Shown here one piece after another: positions 52,712 to 62,158 of a DNA stretch of 64,000 nt; the stretch's first letter is position 1, and every line of letters begins with the position of its first letter. A model generated the notes under the pieces. The model searched no databases. It worked only from the letters and a program-made list of their open reading frames with translations, and had not been told where the DNA came from. The stretch covers positions 744,001 to 808,000 of the forward strand of contig CAWHWS010000002.1 of the NCBI GenBank assembly GCA_963833115.1, read 5' to 3'. A program made the position numbers and the translations under genes. Source of the DNA: Hasllibacter sp963833115. GTDB lineage: Bacteria > Pseudomonadota > Alphaproteobacteria > Rhodobacterales > Rhodobacteraceae.

Positions 52712-53775
52712 GCGGCGGACCATTCCGCGCGCGCCGCCGAGAAGAGCGCGGACCAGAGGGGCGCCGGCCGGCCCGCCGCCGGAGCGCCCTTGGGCAGGTC
52801 GCCCTCGAACTCGGTCCAGGTCGCGAGGTGGAAGTCCTGCGCCGCGGGCCATCCGGACTTCTTGAGGGTGCGCGCCCTCGGCGCGTCCGCCTCCTTGGGC
52901 GCGCCGAGGGCGATCAGGTGCCCGGCCAGCGTCCGGCCCAGGAGCGCGCCGGCCACGCTGTCGACCGGATAGTGCAGCCCCGCGACGGTGCGGTTGACCG
53001 CCGTGCGGGACGCCGCGCGCCGCATGTATTCGGCCGCGCCGGGCCCGGCCGTGCCGCCGACGAGGGCCGCGAGCAGGCGGGCGGCCATGAACCCTTGGGC
53101 CGCGTGCCCCGAGGGGAAGCTGTGATGCGTGGGCGTCGCGATCAGGGGCTGCACCGCCGGAAGGACGGCGACGGGGCGCGGCACCCCGAGCTCGAGCTTG
53201 AGGCGATGGCACAGGCCCGAGGTCAGCTTCTGCGCGATCAGCATGACCTCCACCGTGCGGGGGCAGCGCGCGGGGTGCAGGTAGACCGACGAGCCGACAT
53301 AGGAGATCACGTCGGTGATCTGGGCGACGATCTCGGCGCCGCGCTCGGCGCGCAGGTCGGCATATCCCATGATGTGCATGAGCCCCTCGCGCAGCGCGTC
53401 CGGCGCCGGGCGGTGCAACGTCACCAGGGGCGCGCCGCCGCCCTTGGCCTCCACGACCTCCAGGCGGGCCGCGCCGCGCGGGGCGCGCGCGGCCAAGCGA
53501 AGGCCCTCGTGCAGCTCGGTCAGGACGGCGTAGGCCCGCACGCCTTCGTCCATGCGTAGGAGGCGGTCCGTCCCGGTCCCGCGCGCGGTCAGGGCGTCGT
53601 CCTGGGGCAGGTCGCCGCGCTCCAGCGTGCCCAGGCCCACGATTCCCTCCCGCTGCGTCAGGAGCGTGGCCGGCGGGGCGGTGCCGGGCGTGCTTGCCCC
53701 CGAAGCGCCCTGCACGGTCTGCACGGTCTGCACCGTTTGGACGGTCTGGACCGTCTGCACAGTCTCGATCGACAT
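52708..53775 (-). CDS. PAP2 / vanadium-haloperoxidase-like protein with TVQ repeats
   Basis: A 355-residue protein with the vanadate/phosphate pocket of the PAP2 superfamily: K193-x6-R200-P201 (LKLELGVPRPVA), P221-S-G-H224 (FPSGHAAQGF) and N261-R262-x5-H268-x3-D272 (NRTVAGLHYPVD). Soluble form and length fit vanadium-dependent haloperoxidases better than membrane lipid phosphatases; which chemistry it does cannot be told. Residues 5-22 are six TVQ repeats from a 9-bp DNA repeat. No signal peptide. First gene of a two-gene operon with the subtilase, divergent from the SARP-like regulator by 83 bp. Confidence 0.78.
   Translation of the reverse strand: MSIETVQTVQTVQTVQTVQTVQGASGASTPGTAPPATLLTQREGIVGLGTLERGDLPQDDALTARGTGTDRLLRMDEGVRAYAVLTELHEGLRLAARAPRGAARLEVVEAKGGGAPLVTLHRPAPDALREGLMHIMGYADLRAERGAEIVAQITDVISYVGSSVYLHPARCPRTVEVMLIAQKLTSGLCHRLKLELGVPRPVAVLPAVQPLIATPTHHSFPSGHAAQGFMAARLLAALVGGTAGPGAAEYMRRAASRTAVNRTVAGLHYPVDSVAGALLGRTLAGHLIALGAPKEADAPRARTLKKSGWPAAQDFHLATWTEFEGDLPKGAPAAGRPAPLWSALFSAARAEWSAA
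53710..53763 (-). repeat. Six-copy 9-bp tandem repeat encoding TVQ
   Basis: Six units of 9 bp lie directly after MSIE of the PAP2-like protein and encode Thr-Val-Gln each time. Units differ at third codon positions only (GTC/GTG, ACC/ACG/ACT, CAG/CAA), so the amino-acid pattern is kept while the DNA has drifted, arguing for selection on the peptide. Copy changes preserve the frame. Confidence 0.9.
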
Positions 53776-53858
53776 CGCGGACCTCGGATCGTTGGTTGAA
53801 GGGGACCCGGCGGATGCTACCGGTGGACGTGCCCGTGGGGAAAGGCTTTTGTCGCGCC

Positions 53859-55448
53859 ATGACGCAGCTGACCCTCGACCTGGACGGGACCGTCCGCCTC
53901 ACGGGGGCGTCCGGCGCGGACCTGACGCCCAGGCCGGCGAAGGTGCGCGCGCTGCTGGCGCTGCTGGGGGTGGCGCCGCGGCTGCGGCTGAGCCGGATCA
54001 TGGTCCAGGAGACCCTCTGGTCCGACCGGATGGCCGAGCAGGCCGCCGGCAGCCTGCGGCGCGCGCTCTCGGATCTGCGCGAGGCGCTGGGGGCGGAGCG
54101 GGAGGCCCTGATCGCGGGGACCGGTTGGATCGGCCTCGACCCCGCACGCGTGCGCGTCGCGATACCTCCCGAGGACGGCCCGCAGGACGGCTTCGCCGCC
54201 GACCTCGATCTGGGCGATCCGGCGTTCCGCGCCTGGCTGCGTGCGCGCCGCGCCCGTGCCGGGATCGCCGCCCCCCCGGCGGACGGCGCGCGAGGCGATG
54301 CGCCTCTCGTCCTGGTGCTTCCACCAGCCGGGGAGGGGGGGCATCCGCTCTGCGACGTGATCCTGCGCGACGCGGCCCGCCGCGTGACCGGGTTCGCCCC
54401 CGCGGTGATGGGCGTCGGCGCGTCCGGTCGGGCGCTCTCCCCGCGTTGGATCGAGCTCGGCTGCACGGCGCTGCCGGACGCGGGCGGCGGCCTCCTGATC
54501 GAGGTCCACGCGGCCGACGAGTCCGGCCGGCAGGTTCACGGCCGGGTGCAGCGCATCGCCAGCGACGGGTTCGGCGCGGCCCTCGCGCCGCTCTCGGAGG
54601 GGCTTTCGACGGCGCTCCTTGGCACGGTCTCGACCCTGATGGCGGATATCCACAGCTTCGACCCCGACCGCCTTCGCCGGGCGCACGGCGCTCTGTCGGC
54701 GGGATCGGCGGGCCTGCGCGGGGACGTCTCGGCGGCGCTCCTCGGCCATGCGACGACCTCGATGGTGCTCGACCGCCTCCTGCCCGCCGAGGGCGCCATG
54801 GCCGAGGCGTCCGCCCGGACCGACGAGGGCGTGCGCCGCGCGCCGGGCAATCCGGTCGTCCTCGCCTCGGCGAGCCTGGTCGCGTCCACCGACGGGCGGA
54901 TCGCGGACGCGCTCGACCTCGCGCGCCGGGCCGAGACCGTCGACATGGCCAGCAGCTTCGTGCAGTTCGCGCTCGCCATCGCCAACACGCGCGCGGGCCG
55001 GCCGGTGGAGGCGGCGCGCCACGCCGCGGCGGCCGGGCAGGGGGCGCTGGCCGGATTCGCGCCCGCCTTCCTCGACATGGGGGCGGCGGCGGCCGCGGCC
55101 CTGGCCGGGCGGGAGGGCGAGGCCCTCGCCCTCTCGCGGCGGGCGCTGCGCACGGCGCCGACCTCCCGGCCGGCGATGCGCTTCGTGGCGGCGCTGGCCT
55201 TCCGCGCCGGCGAGGTGCGCGAGGCCGGCGGCGCGCTCGAGATGCTGGCGCGCGCCGAGCCGGGCTTCGCCGCCGGGGCGATGGCGGAGGGCGACTACCC
55301 CGTCGCCTCCCTGCGCGAGGCCGGGATGCTCGACGTCGCCTATGCGCGCGAGCTCGGCGGGCGCGTGCGGCCGCGGGGCGGCTCCGCGCCGGGCACCGGG
55401 CCGCCGCCTCCGCCGGCCCAGCGCGACGGGGGAACGCTCGGCTGTTGA
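53859..55448 (+). CDS. SARP/AfsR-like transcriptional regulator with TPR domain
   Basis: A 529-residue regulator. The N-terminal winged helix (about 20-100) has the SARP pattern: RPAKVRALLALLGV, LSRIMVQETLWSDR, and SLRRALSDLREALG. A central alpha/beta region (about 150-290, DAPLVLVLPPAG ... CTALPDAGGGLLIEVHAADESG) resembles the amino-terminal segment of TolB/CadC-like regulators. The rest is helical TPR-like (IADALDLARRAETVD, PAFLDMGAAAAAAL). It probably controls the divergent PAP2-subtilase pair 83 bp away. The ATG at 53859 was chosen where the winged helix begins; the frame is open upstream with other ATGs. Confidence 0.75.
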   Translation: MTQLTLDLDGTVRLTGASGADLTPRPAKVRALLALLGVAPRLRLSRIMVQETLWSDRMAEQAAGSLRRALSDLREALGAEREALIAGTGWIGLDPARVRVAIPPEDGPQDGFAADLDLGDPAFRAWLRARRARAGIAAPPADGARGDAPLVLVLPPAGEGGHPLCDVILRDAARRVTGFAPAVMGVGASGRALSPRWIELGCTALPDAGGGLLIEVHAADESGRQVHGRVQRIASDGFGAALAPLSEGLSTALLGTVSTLMADIHSFDPDRLRRAHGALSAGSAGLRGDVSAALLGHATTSMVLDRLLPAEGAMAEASARTDEGVRRAPGNPVVLASASLVASTDGRIADALDLARRAETVDMASSFVQFALAIANTRAGRPVEAARHAAAAGQGALAGFAPAFLDMGAAAAAALAGREGEALALSRRALRTAPTSRPAMRFVAALAFRAGEVREAGGALEMLARAEPGFAAGAMAEGDYPVASLREAGMLDVAYARELGGRVRPRGGSAPGTGPPPPPAQRDGGTLGC

Positions 55449-55692
55449 GCCACCGGTTTCACGGCGTTTCGCGCCGAGTTCACGCGCGCCGCGCCGCGGG
55501 CCGTGCGATCCATCCGGTGTCGCGGCGGTCCCGCCCCACGGGGCTCCGCGGCACGGGTGGCGACGGCTTCGCGATGGGGCCGCGCCGCCGCACGATCGGT
55601 CGCCCGTTCCCCCGGGCGGCCGGTCGCTGGCAGGCTCGGCTCGCGCGGCCCGGGGGCCCTCCCTCCCTCGGCGACGCGCGGGCCGGGCCTCG
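55449..55692. other. Convergent intergenic region after the SARP-like gene
   Basis: A 244-nt gap between two convergent genes. A small stem CGGCG-TTTCG-CGCCG (55462-55476) lies 14 nt after the regulator stop and could help end its transcript. I see no gene in it. Confidence 0.4.
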
Positions 55693-58125
55693 TCAGGCGC
55701 GCAGGCGCGCGCCCTCGGGGTCGAACGGCGCGCGCTCCAGCACGGTGGCCATGTGGTCCCGTCCCAGGATCGAGACGCTCACCCGGTCGCCCGGCCCCGC
55801 CACCCCCGCCTTGAGGAAGCCCAGCGCCAGGGACGCGCCCACCCCGTGCCCGTAGGCGCCGGTGGTGACATGGCCCGCCGGCGTCCCGTCCGCGGCGAAG
55901 ATCGGCTCGCCGCCGGTGGCGTCGGCGTTCGAGGCGTCGGCCGCCTCCGCGTCCACCTCGAGGATCGAGAGGCGCTCCCGGGCGGGCTCGCCGGCGACCT
56001 TCTCCCAGGCGGCCTTGTTGAGGAAGTCCTTGGCGGGCTTGATCAGCCGCTCGAGCCCGACCTCCTGCGGGCGATATTCCGGCGAGTACTCCCGGCCCCA
56101 GGATCCGTAGCCCTTCTCGACGCGCAGGCAGCCCAGCGCGCGGCTGCCCACCGGCCCGGCGCCGACCTCGCGCCCGGCCTCGATCAGGGCGCCGTAGAGC
56201 CGCGCCTGGTCGCGCTCGTCGCAATGGAGCTCCCACCCGAGATCGCCCGTGAAGCTGACGCGCAGGGCGTTGGTGGCGACGCCCGCGACCTCCATGCGTG
56301 CCGAGCGCATGAAGGGGAACGCCTCGTTCGAGAGGTCCGCGTTGGTCAGCCGCCCGAGGAGGTCGCGCGCGCGCGGGCCGGCCACGTTGAAGCCGCAGAC
56401 CGCCTCGGTCCGGCTCTCGAACGTGGTGCCCGCCGGCAGGGGCACGGCCTTGAAGAAGCGCGCGTGGTAGCGCTCGGCCATGCCCGATCCGACGATCCAG
56501 AGCTCGTCCTCGGCCATGCGCGTCACGGTGAAGTCGCCCGCGATCCCGCCGCGCGCCCCGATCAGGGGCGTGAGGCAGGACCGGCCGACCGCCTTCGGCA
56601 TGACGTTGGCGAACAGCGCGTCGCACCAGGCCGCGGCGCCGGGGCCGCGCACCACGTATTTGGCGAAGTTCGAGATGTCGATGATGCCGGCGTCCTCGCG
56701 CAGCATCCGCGCCTCGCGCCCGACCGGCGCCCACCAGTTCTGCCGGGTGAATCCGACGCTCTCCTCGCCGGGCTCGCCGGGGGCGGCGAACCACAGCGGA
56801 TGCTCCCAGCCGTAGTTGAGGCCGAAGATCGCGCCCATGTCCTTCTGCATCGCGTGCACCGGGCGGGTGCGGACGGGCCGGCCGGCGGCGCGCTCCTCGC
56901 CGGGGAAATGGATCGAGAAGCGGTGCGCGTAGGCGTCGCGCACGCGCTCCTTGGTGAAGGACTTGCCCGCCCAGGCGCCGTAGCGCGCGAGATCCCAGCC
57001 GAAGAGGTCGAGCTTCGGCTCGCCTTCGGTCATCCACTCGGCCGCGAGGTGCCCGAGGCCGCCGTTCTGGCTGAACCCCGGGATGATCCCGCAGCAGCAG
57101 AAATAGCCCGTCAGCTCCGGCACGGGGCCGAAGAGCGCGGCCGAATCGGGGGACCAGATCATCGGCCCGTTCACCACCCGCTTGATGCCCGCCTCGCCGA
57201 GCGCCGGCACGCGCGCGATGGCGCGCATCATGTTCTCCTCGATCCGCTCGAGGTCGTCGGCGAAGAGCTCATGCCCGAAGCCCTGGGGCGTGCCGTCCTC
57301 GGCCCAGAAGCGCACGTCGCGCTCGTAGGCGCCGACGAGGAGGCCCTTCCCCTCCTGGCGAAGATAGTACTCGCCGTCCCGGTCCGCGACGGAGGGCAGG
57401 CGCCGGTCCATCGCCGCGACCTGCGGCATCGTCTCGGTCACGAAGTACTGGTGCTCGGTCGGCAGGAGCGGCAGGTCCACGCCCGCCATCGCGCCGACCT
57501 CCCGCGCCCAGAGCCCGGCGGCGTTCACCACCCAGGGGGTGCGGATGTCGCCCTTGGGCGTGCGCACGATCCAGGTGCCGTCCGGTTGCTGCTCGGTCCC
57601 CGTCACGGGGCAGAAGCGGATCACCTCCGCGCCGCGCGCCTTGGCGCCCGCGGCATAGGCGGCGGTCACCCCCGAGGGATCGACGTTGCCGCCGTCCGGC
57701 TCGTGCATGATGCAGCGGATGCCGTCGTAGTCCACCAGCGGGTGCAGGCGCTCGGCCTCGTCCCGGCTCACCTCGTGGAAGTTCATGCCGTAGCGGCGGG
57801 CCTTGGCGGCCTGCAGGCGGAGCTGGTGCTCGCGCGCCTCGGTCTGCGCGAGGTAGAGGCTGCCGGGCTGGAACACGCCGCAGGACTGGCCGGTCTCGGC
57901 CTCGAGCTCGGCGTAGAGGTTCATCGTGTAGTGCTGCAGGCGCGAGATGTTGGTGCTGTCGTGGAGGCCGTGGATGTTGGCCGCCGCGTGCCAGGTGGAG
58001 CCGGAGGTGAGCTCGTCGCGCTCCAGCAGCACGCAGTCGGTCCAGCCCGCCTTGGCGAGATGGTAGAGGATCGAGCATCCGATCACCCCGCCGCCGATGA
58101 CGACGGCCTGCGCATGCGTTCTCAT
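55693..58125 (-). CDS. FAD/folate-type dimethylglycine/sarcosine dehydrogenase-like enzyme
   Basis: An 810-residue two-part enzyme. Residues 1-370 are a DAO-type FAD domain: VVIGGGVIGCSILYHLAKAG, the covalent-flavin-type SGSTWHAAANIHGL and GIIPGFSQNGGLGHLAAEW. Residues about 430-800 are a GcvT-like aminomethyltransferase domain: DISNFAKYVVRGPGAAAW, GDFTVTRMAEDELWIVGS, NVAGPRARDLL, FTGDLGWELHC, and GCLRVEKGYGSWGREYSPEYRP. Such enzymes demethylate N-methylated amino acids (dimethylglycine, sarcosine and relatives), passing the one-carbon unit to tetrahydrofolate. Length is normal. It is alone on its strand, 95 nt from dabA. Confidence 0.85.
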   Translation of the reverse strand: MRTHAQAVVIGGGVIGCSILYHLAKAGWTDCVLLERDELTSGSTWHAAANIHGLHDSTNISRLQHYTMNLYAELEAETGQSCGVFQPGSLYLAQTEAREHQLRLQAAKARRYGMNFHEVSRDEAERLHPLVDYDGIRCIMHEPDGGNVDPSGVTAAYAAGAKARGAEVIRFCPVTGTEQQPDGTWIVRTPKGDIRTPWVVNAAGLWAREVGAMAGVDLPLLPTEHQYFVTETMPQVAAMDRRLPSVADRDGEYYLRQEGKGLLVGAYERDVRFWAEDGTPQGFGHELFADDLERIEENMMRAIARVPALGEAGIKRVVNGPMIWSPDSAALFGPVPELTGYFCCCGIIPGFSQNGGLGHLAAEWMTEGEPKLDLFGWDLARYGAWAGKSFTKERVRDAYAHRFSIHFPGEERAAGRPVRTRPVHAMQKDMGAIFGLNYGWEHPLWFAAPGEPGEESVGFTRQNWWAPVGREARMLREDAGIIDISNFAKYVVRGPGAAAWCDALFANVMPKAVGRSCLTPLIGARGGIAGDFTVTRMAEDELWIVGSGMAERYHARFFKAVPLPAGTTFESRTEAVCGFNVAGPRARDLLGRLTNADLSNEAFPFMRSARMEVAGVATNALRVSFTGDLGWELHCDERDQARLYGALIEAGREVGAGPVGSRALGCLRVEKGYGSWGREYSPEYRPQEVGLERLIKPAKDFLNKAAWEKVAGEPARERLSILEVDAEAADASNADATGGEPIFAADGTPAGHVTTGAYGHGVGASLALGFLKAGVAGPGDRVSVSILGRDHMATVLERAPFDPEGARLRA

Positions 58126-58220
58126 GTCTCGCTCCCCCTGCCGGACCTCGGGTCCTGCCGGATCCCAGGATGGCGCCCCGGAGGGCGCCGATCTGGCCGG
58201 AGGGCGACATCGGGAGGGCG

Positions 58221-60554
58221 CTAGGCGTCCTCCCAGCCGCCGCCGGCGGCGCGGCGCTGCGCGATGCGTCCCTCGTCGTCCATCCGGTGCAGGCTGAGCC
58301 AGCCGTTGTCGAAGAGCTGCGCCACGCCCTCGTGCTTGGCGAGGATCGCGTCGATCGCCTCGGCCGGCGCCTCGATGACCACGGCGAGGCGCAGCGGATC
58401 GTGCATGGGCCGCTCGCCGTCATGCACCGACTGCATCGGCAGGCCGGGGCGCAGGCGCCCGCCGTTCCCCTCGACCACGCCGATGCCGCCGGTGACGTTG
58501 TGAAGCACCTTGTCGCCGCCGCCGAAGATCTCCGGCGCGAGGGTGGAGCCGTGGTATTGCAGCGAGATCCAGGACGCGACGACCACGGGCGCGGTCAGGA
58601 TCAGCTCCAGCACCGACCGATCCTCGTCAGCGCGCCAGTCGTAGCCGTGCAGGAAGGCCCGCCCGCCCAGATCCGCGCCGCGGGTCCGGTGCCGGGGCGC
58701 GGCGACGAAGGCCATGCAGCCGGCGAGCGCCCATTCGGGCCGGACCTGGGCCCAGTCGCGCCCGCGCGCGGTCGGCCCCGCGCCCGGCAGCCGGACGCCC
58801 CGTTCGGCGCGCGCGTCGGCGGCGGCCCGGGCGAGCCATCCCCGCGCCCGCTCCATCGCTTCGGCGTGCCGCCCCCAGGGCGCGTCCTCATAGAGGGTGA
58901 GCTCGTCGGTCACCGTGTCGTGCAGGGCGCCGACGAAGCGGGTGTCCTCCGGCACGTCGAGGCCGTGCCCGGGCAGGGCGCGGCGCACGTCCGCGTCGTT
59001 CAGGAGGCCGGCCAGGAGGCGGGCGTTGATTTCTCCGGACCGGCCGCCGCACGCGCCGCATTGCAGGGTGGCGGCGTGCGGGTTGTTGACCACCCGCGCG
59101 CCGTGGCCGGCCAGGATCACCACGCGGGCGAACGGGCCGGTGAGGCTCATCGCCCGCAGGATGCCGGCGGCTGCCGCGGCGCGGTCCGCCAGGGGCCAGT
59201 CGGCGGCCGGCACCGGGGCGGGCTCGGCGGCCGGCGCGTGGCCGCGCCCGAGCCCGTCGGCGACGATCTTTCCGAGATAGAGCGGCCCCGCCGCCTCGAC
59301 AAAGGCGAAGGAGGAGACGGCCGCCGTCTTGAACCGGCGCCAGGCCCGGGAGGCGCGCGCGCCCACGCGGGCCTCGCCGTCCGCGTTGGTGGTGATCGAC
59401 GAGCGCGTCCGCAGCGCCGGATCGATGAGGACCGGCAGGAGCGCGTGCGGCGTGTCCGAGGCCGCGGGGCGGTGCTCGATCGCCAGGCCGAAGAAGCCCG
59501 CGAAGCCGAAGGTCTCGATCCCCGGCGCCTGCGCCTCGAGCGCCCGGCGCAGGACCTCGGAGCGCACGTCGATGCAGAACGCGGCCTGCAGGGCCGGGCG
59601 CCCCGCGTCCGCCGCCGGGGCGGACGGGATGCCCGCGAAGAACGCCGCCTGCGCCGCCCGCTCGGCGGCATCGTGGAGCGCGGCGTCCAGCCGGTCCTCC
59701 TCCGAAGCGGCCACCGGGGCGGCATGGGCGGCCAGGGCCTCGCGCCAGGCGGCGCCGACGCTGGCCTCGAAGCGCTCGAGCAGGGCCGCCTCCCAGACGA
59801 GGCGGGCGGTGAGGAGCTCGAGGAGCGTCGTGTCGCGCCCGTCATGGCGCTCGGCCTGCCAGCCGGGCAGGCGCGCGGCCTGCGCCCAGCCGCCCAGGTC
59901 GATGAGCAGTCGGTGGAAGGCGGTCTCGGCGGCCGCGCCCTCGATCCCGAGCTCGGCGGCGGCGGCCGCGAGGGCCGCCTGCGGCTCGACCGGCAGGGCG
60001 TCGACCCGCGCGCACAGGCCCGGCAGGCCGGCGAGCGACGGGGTCAGGTCGCGGCGCGCGTAGTCCACGAAGCGCTGCCAGAGCGCACGCCCCGGCGGCG
60101 CCGCCCAGAGCGCCTGGCCGCGGTCCATGTGGGCGGCGGCGACGGTGCCGAGCCGTTCGGCGACGATGGCGGGCCAGCCCGTGCCGGTGGCGCGCGCCGC
60201 CAGGTCGGCGACCGTGGGCAGGGCGCGCGGCGCCGGGCGGAAGCGGCTCGCCGCCTCGCGCAGGGCCCCCGCCGCCAGGCCCGCGGCGTGGGCGGCGGCG
60301 GCGAGATGCGCCTCCCCGATGGTCCCCGCCTCGATCCTGGCGGCGATCTCCGCGCGTTCGAGCGTCACGCGCGCCCCGGCGACGCGGGCCATCCGCGCGG
60401 CGGCGGTGGCGAGGTCGTCCTCGGCGTGGCCGAGATAGGGGTTCACGGCGACCGCCTCCTCCAGCGGCCACATCGGCGGGATGCGGGCGCAGGCGGCCTC
60501 GGCGGCGGCGAGGACTTCGAGGGCGGGTCCGGCATAGCGGCGGTCGTGGATCAC
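58221..60554 (-). CDS. dabA: DabA inorganic carbon uptake subunit (DUF2309)
   Basis: A 777-residue DUF2309 protein. The zinc site of the DAB complex is kept: Cys327 and Asp329 (FCIDVRSE), His484 (LAGHGARVVNNPH) and Cys499 (LQCGACGGRSGEINAR), with the 15-residue His-Cys spacing of the characterised protein. Other landmarks are PLEEAVAVNPYLG, FGFAGFFGLAIEHR and WISLQYHGSTL...HNVTGGIGVVEGN. DabA works with DabB as an energy-coupled CO2/bicarbonate accumulation system, behaving like a one-way carbonic anhydrase at the membrane. The GTG start overlaps dabB stop by 4 nt. Confidence 0.92.
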   Translation of the reverse strand: MIHDRRYAGPALEVLAAAEAACARIPPMWPLEEAVAVNPYLGHAEDDLATAAARMARVAGARVTLERAEIAARIEAGTIGEAHLAAAAHAAGLAAGALREAASRFRPAPRALPTVADLAARATGTGWPAIVAERLGTVAAAHMDRGQALWAAPPGRALWQRFVDYARRDLTPSLAGLPGLCARVDALPVEPQAALAAAAAELGIEGAAAETAFHRLLIDLGGWAQAARLPGWQAERHDGRDTTLLELLTARLVWEAALLERFEASVGAAWREALAAHAAPVAASEEDRLDAALHDAAERAAQAAFFAGIPSAPAADAGRPALQAAFCIDVRSEVLRRALEAQAPGIETFGFAGFFGLAIEHRPAASDTPHALLPVLIDPALRTRSSITTNADGEARVGARASRAWRRFKTAAVSSFAFVEAAGPLYLGKIVADGLGRGHAPAAEPAPVPAADWPLADRAAAAAGILRAMSLTGPFARVVILAGHGARVVNNPHAATLQCGACGGRSGEINARLLAGLLNDADVRRALPGHGLDVPEDTRFVGALHDTVTDELTLYEDAPWGRHAEAMERARGWLARAAADARAERGVRLPGAGPTARGRDWAQVRPEWALAGCMAFVAAPRHRTRGADLGGRAFLHGYDWRADEDRSVLELILTAPVVVASWISLQYHGSTLAPEIFGGGDKVLHNVTGGIGVVEGNGGRLRPGLPMQSVHDGERPMHDPLRLAVVIEAPAEAIDAILAKHEGVAQLFDNGWLSLHRMDDEGRIAQRRAAGGGWEDA

Positions 60555-62095
60555 GAGGCGTCTCCCGAGGATGTCATGCGCAGGCCGAGCGCGCGTTCGA
60601 CGGCGGCGTCGGCGTAAAGGCCGTTCGAGAGGTGCACGCGCAGGCCGCGCACCGCCGGATGCGCCGACCAGAGCGGCAGCATCGCCTGCGCCAGCGCGAC
60701 CGCGCCGAAGCCCGCCACCGCGAGGATCATCACCAGCCATTCGAGGGGCCCGGGCGCCGGAACGGGCGGGATGGAGGAGCGCGTCCACCACTCGGCGCCG
60801 GCCTGGAGGGCGAAATACGCGATCGTGGCGCCCGCGGCCGCGAGGGAGGTGCGGATCGTCAGGGCGCGGGGCGCCGCCTCCGCCAGGCCTTGCGCCACGA
60901 GGTAGGCGGTGCCGAAGATCAGCATCGCGCCCAGGGCCAGCGCCTGCGGGGACTTGCCCGCCCCGCCCAGCAGGGCCGTGCCCGCGGCGTAGATGATGAG
61001 CGCCAGGAGGAAGGACAGCAGCACCGCGCGGGGCCCGGGGACCGCGACGGCGCCGGGGCGCGCGTCGGCCGCGATGGTGGCGACGGCCGAGCCCGACGAG
61101 AGGAAGGCATGCGCCTTGTAGAAGCTGTGCGCGGCGATGTGCAGGAGCCCCAGCGCGAAGAGCCCGAGGCCGCATTGCAGCAGGAGGAACCCCATCTGCG
61201 CGACGGTCGACCAGGCCAGCGCGGTCTTCACCGCCGGCTGCGTGAGCATCACGAGCGCGGCGATGAGCGCCGTGGCCCCCCCGGCGAGCGCCAGGACCGC
61301 GAGCACGATCGGCGCCTCCAGCATGACGGGCGCGAACCGGATCAGGAGGAAGCCGCCCGCGTTCACCACCCCGGCGTGCAGGAGGGCGGAGACCGGGGTG
61401 GGCGCCTCCATCGCGTCGGTGACCCAGCCGTGGAACGGCATCTGCGCCGAGGCGAGGAGCGCCGCGAGCGCCAGCAGGATCGCCGCCGCGACGCCGTGCG
61501 ACGAGGGGAGGACCGTCGCGCCCAGGAGGATCGCGTCGATGCGCAACGTGTCGTAGCCGGCGGCCAGGAGGACGCAGGCGCCCAGCAGGCACGCGCCCGC
61601 GCCGGCGGCGGCGAGCGCCTGCTTGGCGGCGGCGCGGCGGGCACCGGCGCGGCCCGCGTAGAAGCGCAGGAGCCGGTTGATCGCGAAGGCCGTCGCGGCG
61701 AAGCCGAGCAGGAGCTGGAGGAGCCCGCCCGCGGTGACGAAGGCGGTCACCGCGGCCAGCGCGGCGCAGAGCCCGGCCTGGAACGCGCCCTGCCGGGCGT
61801 CGCCGTCAAGATAGGTGCGCGCGTAGCGCAGCACCGCCCAGCCGACGAGCGCGGACACCGCGAGCATCGTCGCCGACACCGCGTCGAGCCGCGTGCCGAG
61901 CCCCAGCGCGACCGCGTCCGACGGCCCGCGGACCAGGAGGATCGCCCCGCCAAGCGCCGCGCAGGCGAGCGCCAGGAGGGCCGCGCCCTCCGCCCGCGCC
62001 AGATGCGCGGGGCGCCGGCCCGGACGGCGCGCCCCGTCGACGGCGGCGACCGCGAGGGCGAGGGGGGCGATCAGGAGGATCAGGGCGAAGGACAT
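60551..62095 (-). CDS. dabB: DabB membrane subunit (NuoL/MrpA-like)
   Basis: A 514-residue membrane protein of the proton-translocating NuoL/MrpA family, with more than a dozen hydrophobic segments. Conserved parts include QMPFHGWVTDAMEAPTPVSALLHAGVVNAGGFLL, LTQPAVKTALAWSTVAQMGFLLLQCGLG and LHIAAHSFYKAHAFLSSGS. It is thought to supply cation flow that drives carbon hydration by DabA. The ATG at 62095 follows GGAG; an upstream ATG at 62137 is less likely. First gene of the dab operon, divergent from a LysR gene. Confidence 0.9.
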   Translation of the reverse strand: MSFALILLIAPLALAVAAVDGARRPGRRPAHLARAEGAALLALACAALGGAILLVRGPSDAVALGLGTRLDAVSATMLAVSALVGWAVLRYARTYLDGDARQGAFQAGLCAALAAVTAFVTAGGLLQLLLGFAATAFAINRLLRFYAGRAGARRAAAKQALAAAGAGACLLGACVLLAAGYDTLRIDAILLGATVLPSSHGVAAAILLALAALLASAQMPFHGWVTDAMEAPTPVSALLHAGVVNAGGFLLIRFAPVMLEAPIVLAVLALAGGATALIAALVMLTQPAVKTALAWSTVAQMGFLLLQCGLGLFALGLLHIAAHSFYKAHAFLSSGSAVATIAADARPGAVAVPGPRAVLLSFLLALIIYAAGTALLGGAGKSPQALALGAMLIFGTAYLVAQGLAEAAPRALTIRTSLAAAGATIAYFALQAGAEWWTRSSIPPVPAPGPLEWLVMILAVAGFGAVALAQAMLPLWSAHPAVRGLRVHLSNGLYADAAVERALGLRMTSSGDAS

Positions 62096-62158
62096 GGGCG
62101 GCTCCGGTCGGACGTTCGGGACGGGATGACGCATCATGGGCGCAAGGGAAAATACATT

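Noticed and set aside
53776..53858. Promoter pair in the gap between the PAP2-like and SARP-like genes
   Set aside because: TTGGTT-N17-TGCTAC can be drawn, but both hexamers are poor matches and the composition offers no support.
54748..58224. A 1158-codon plus-strand frame spanning the SARP-like and dehydrogenase genes
   Set aside because: It is off-frame in the regulator and antisense to the flavoprotein, with low-complexity Arg/Pro composition.
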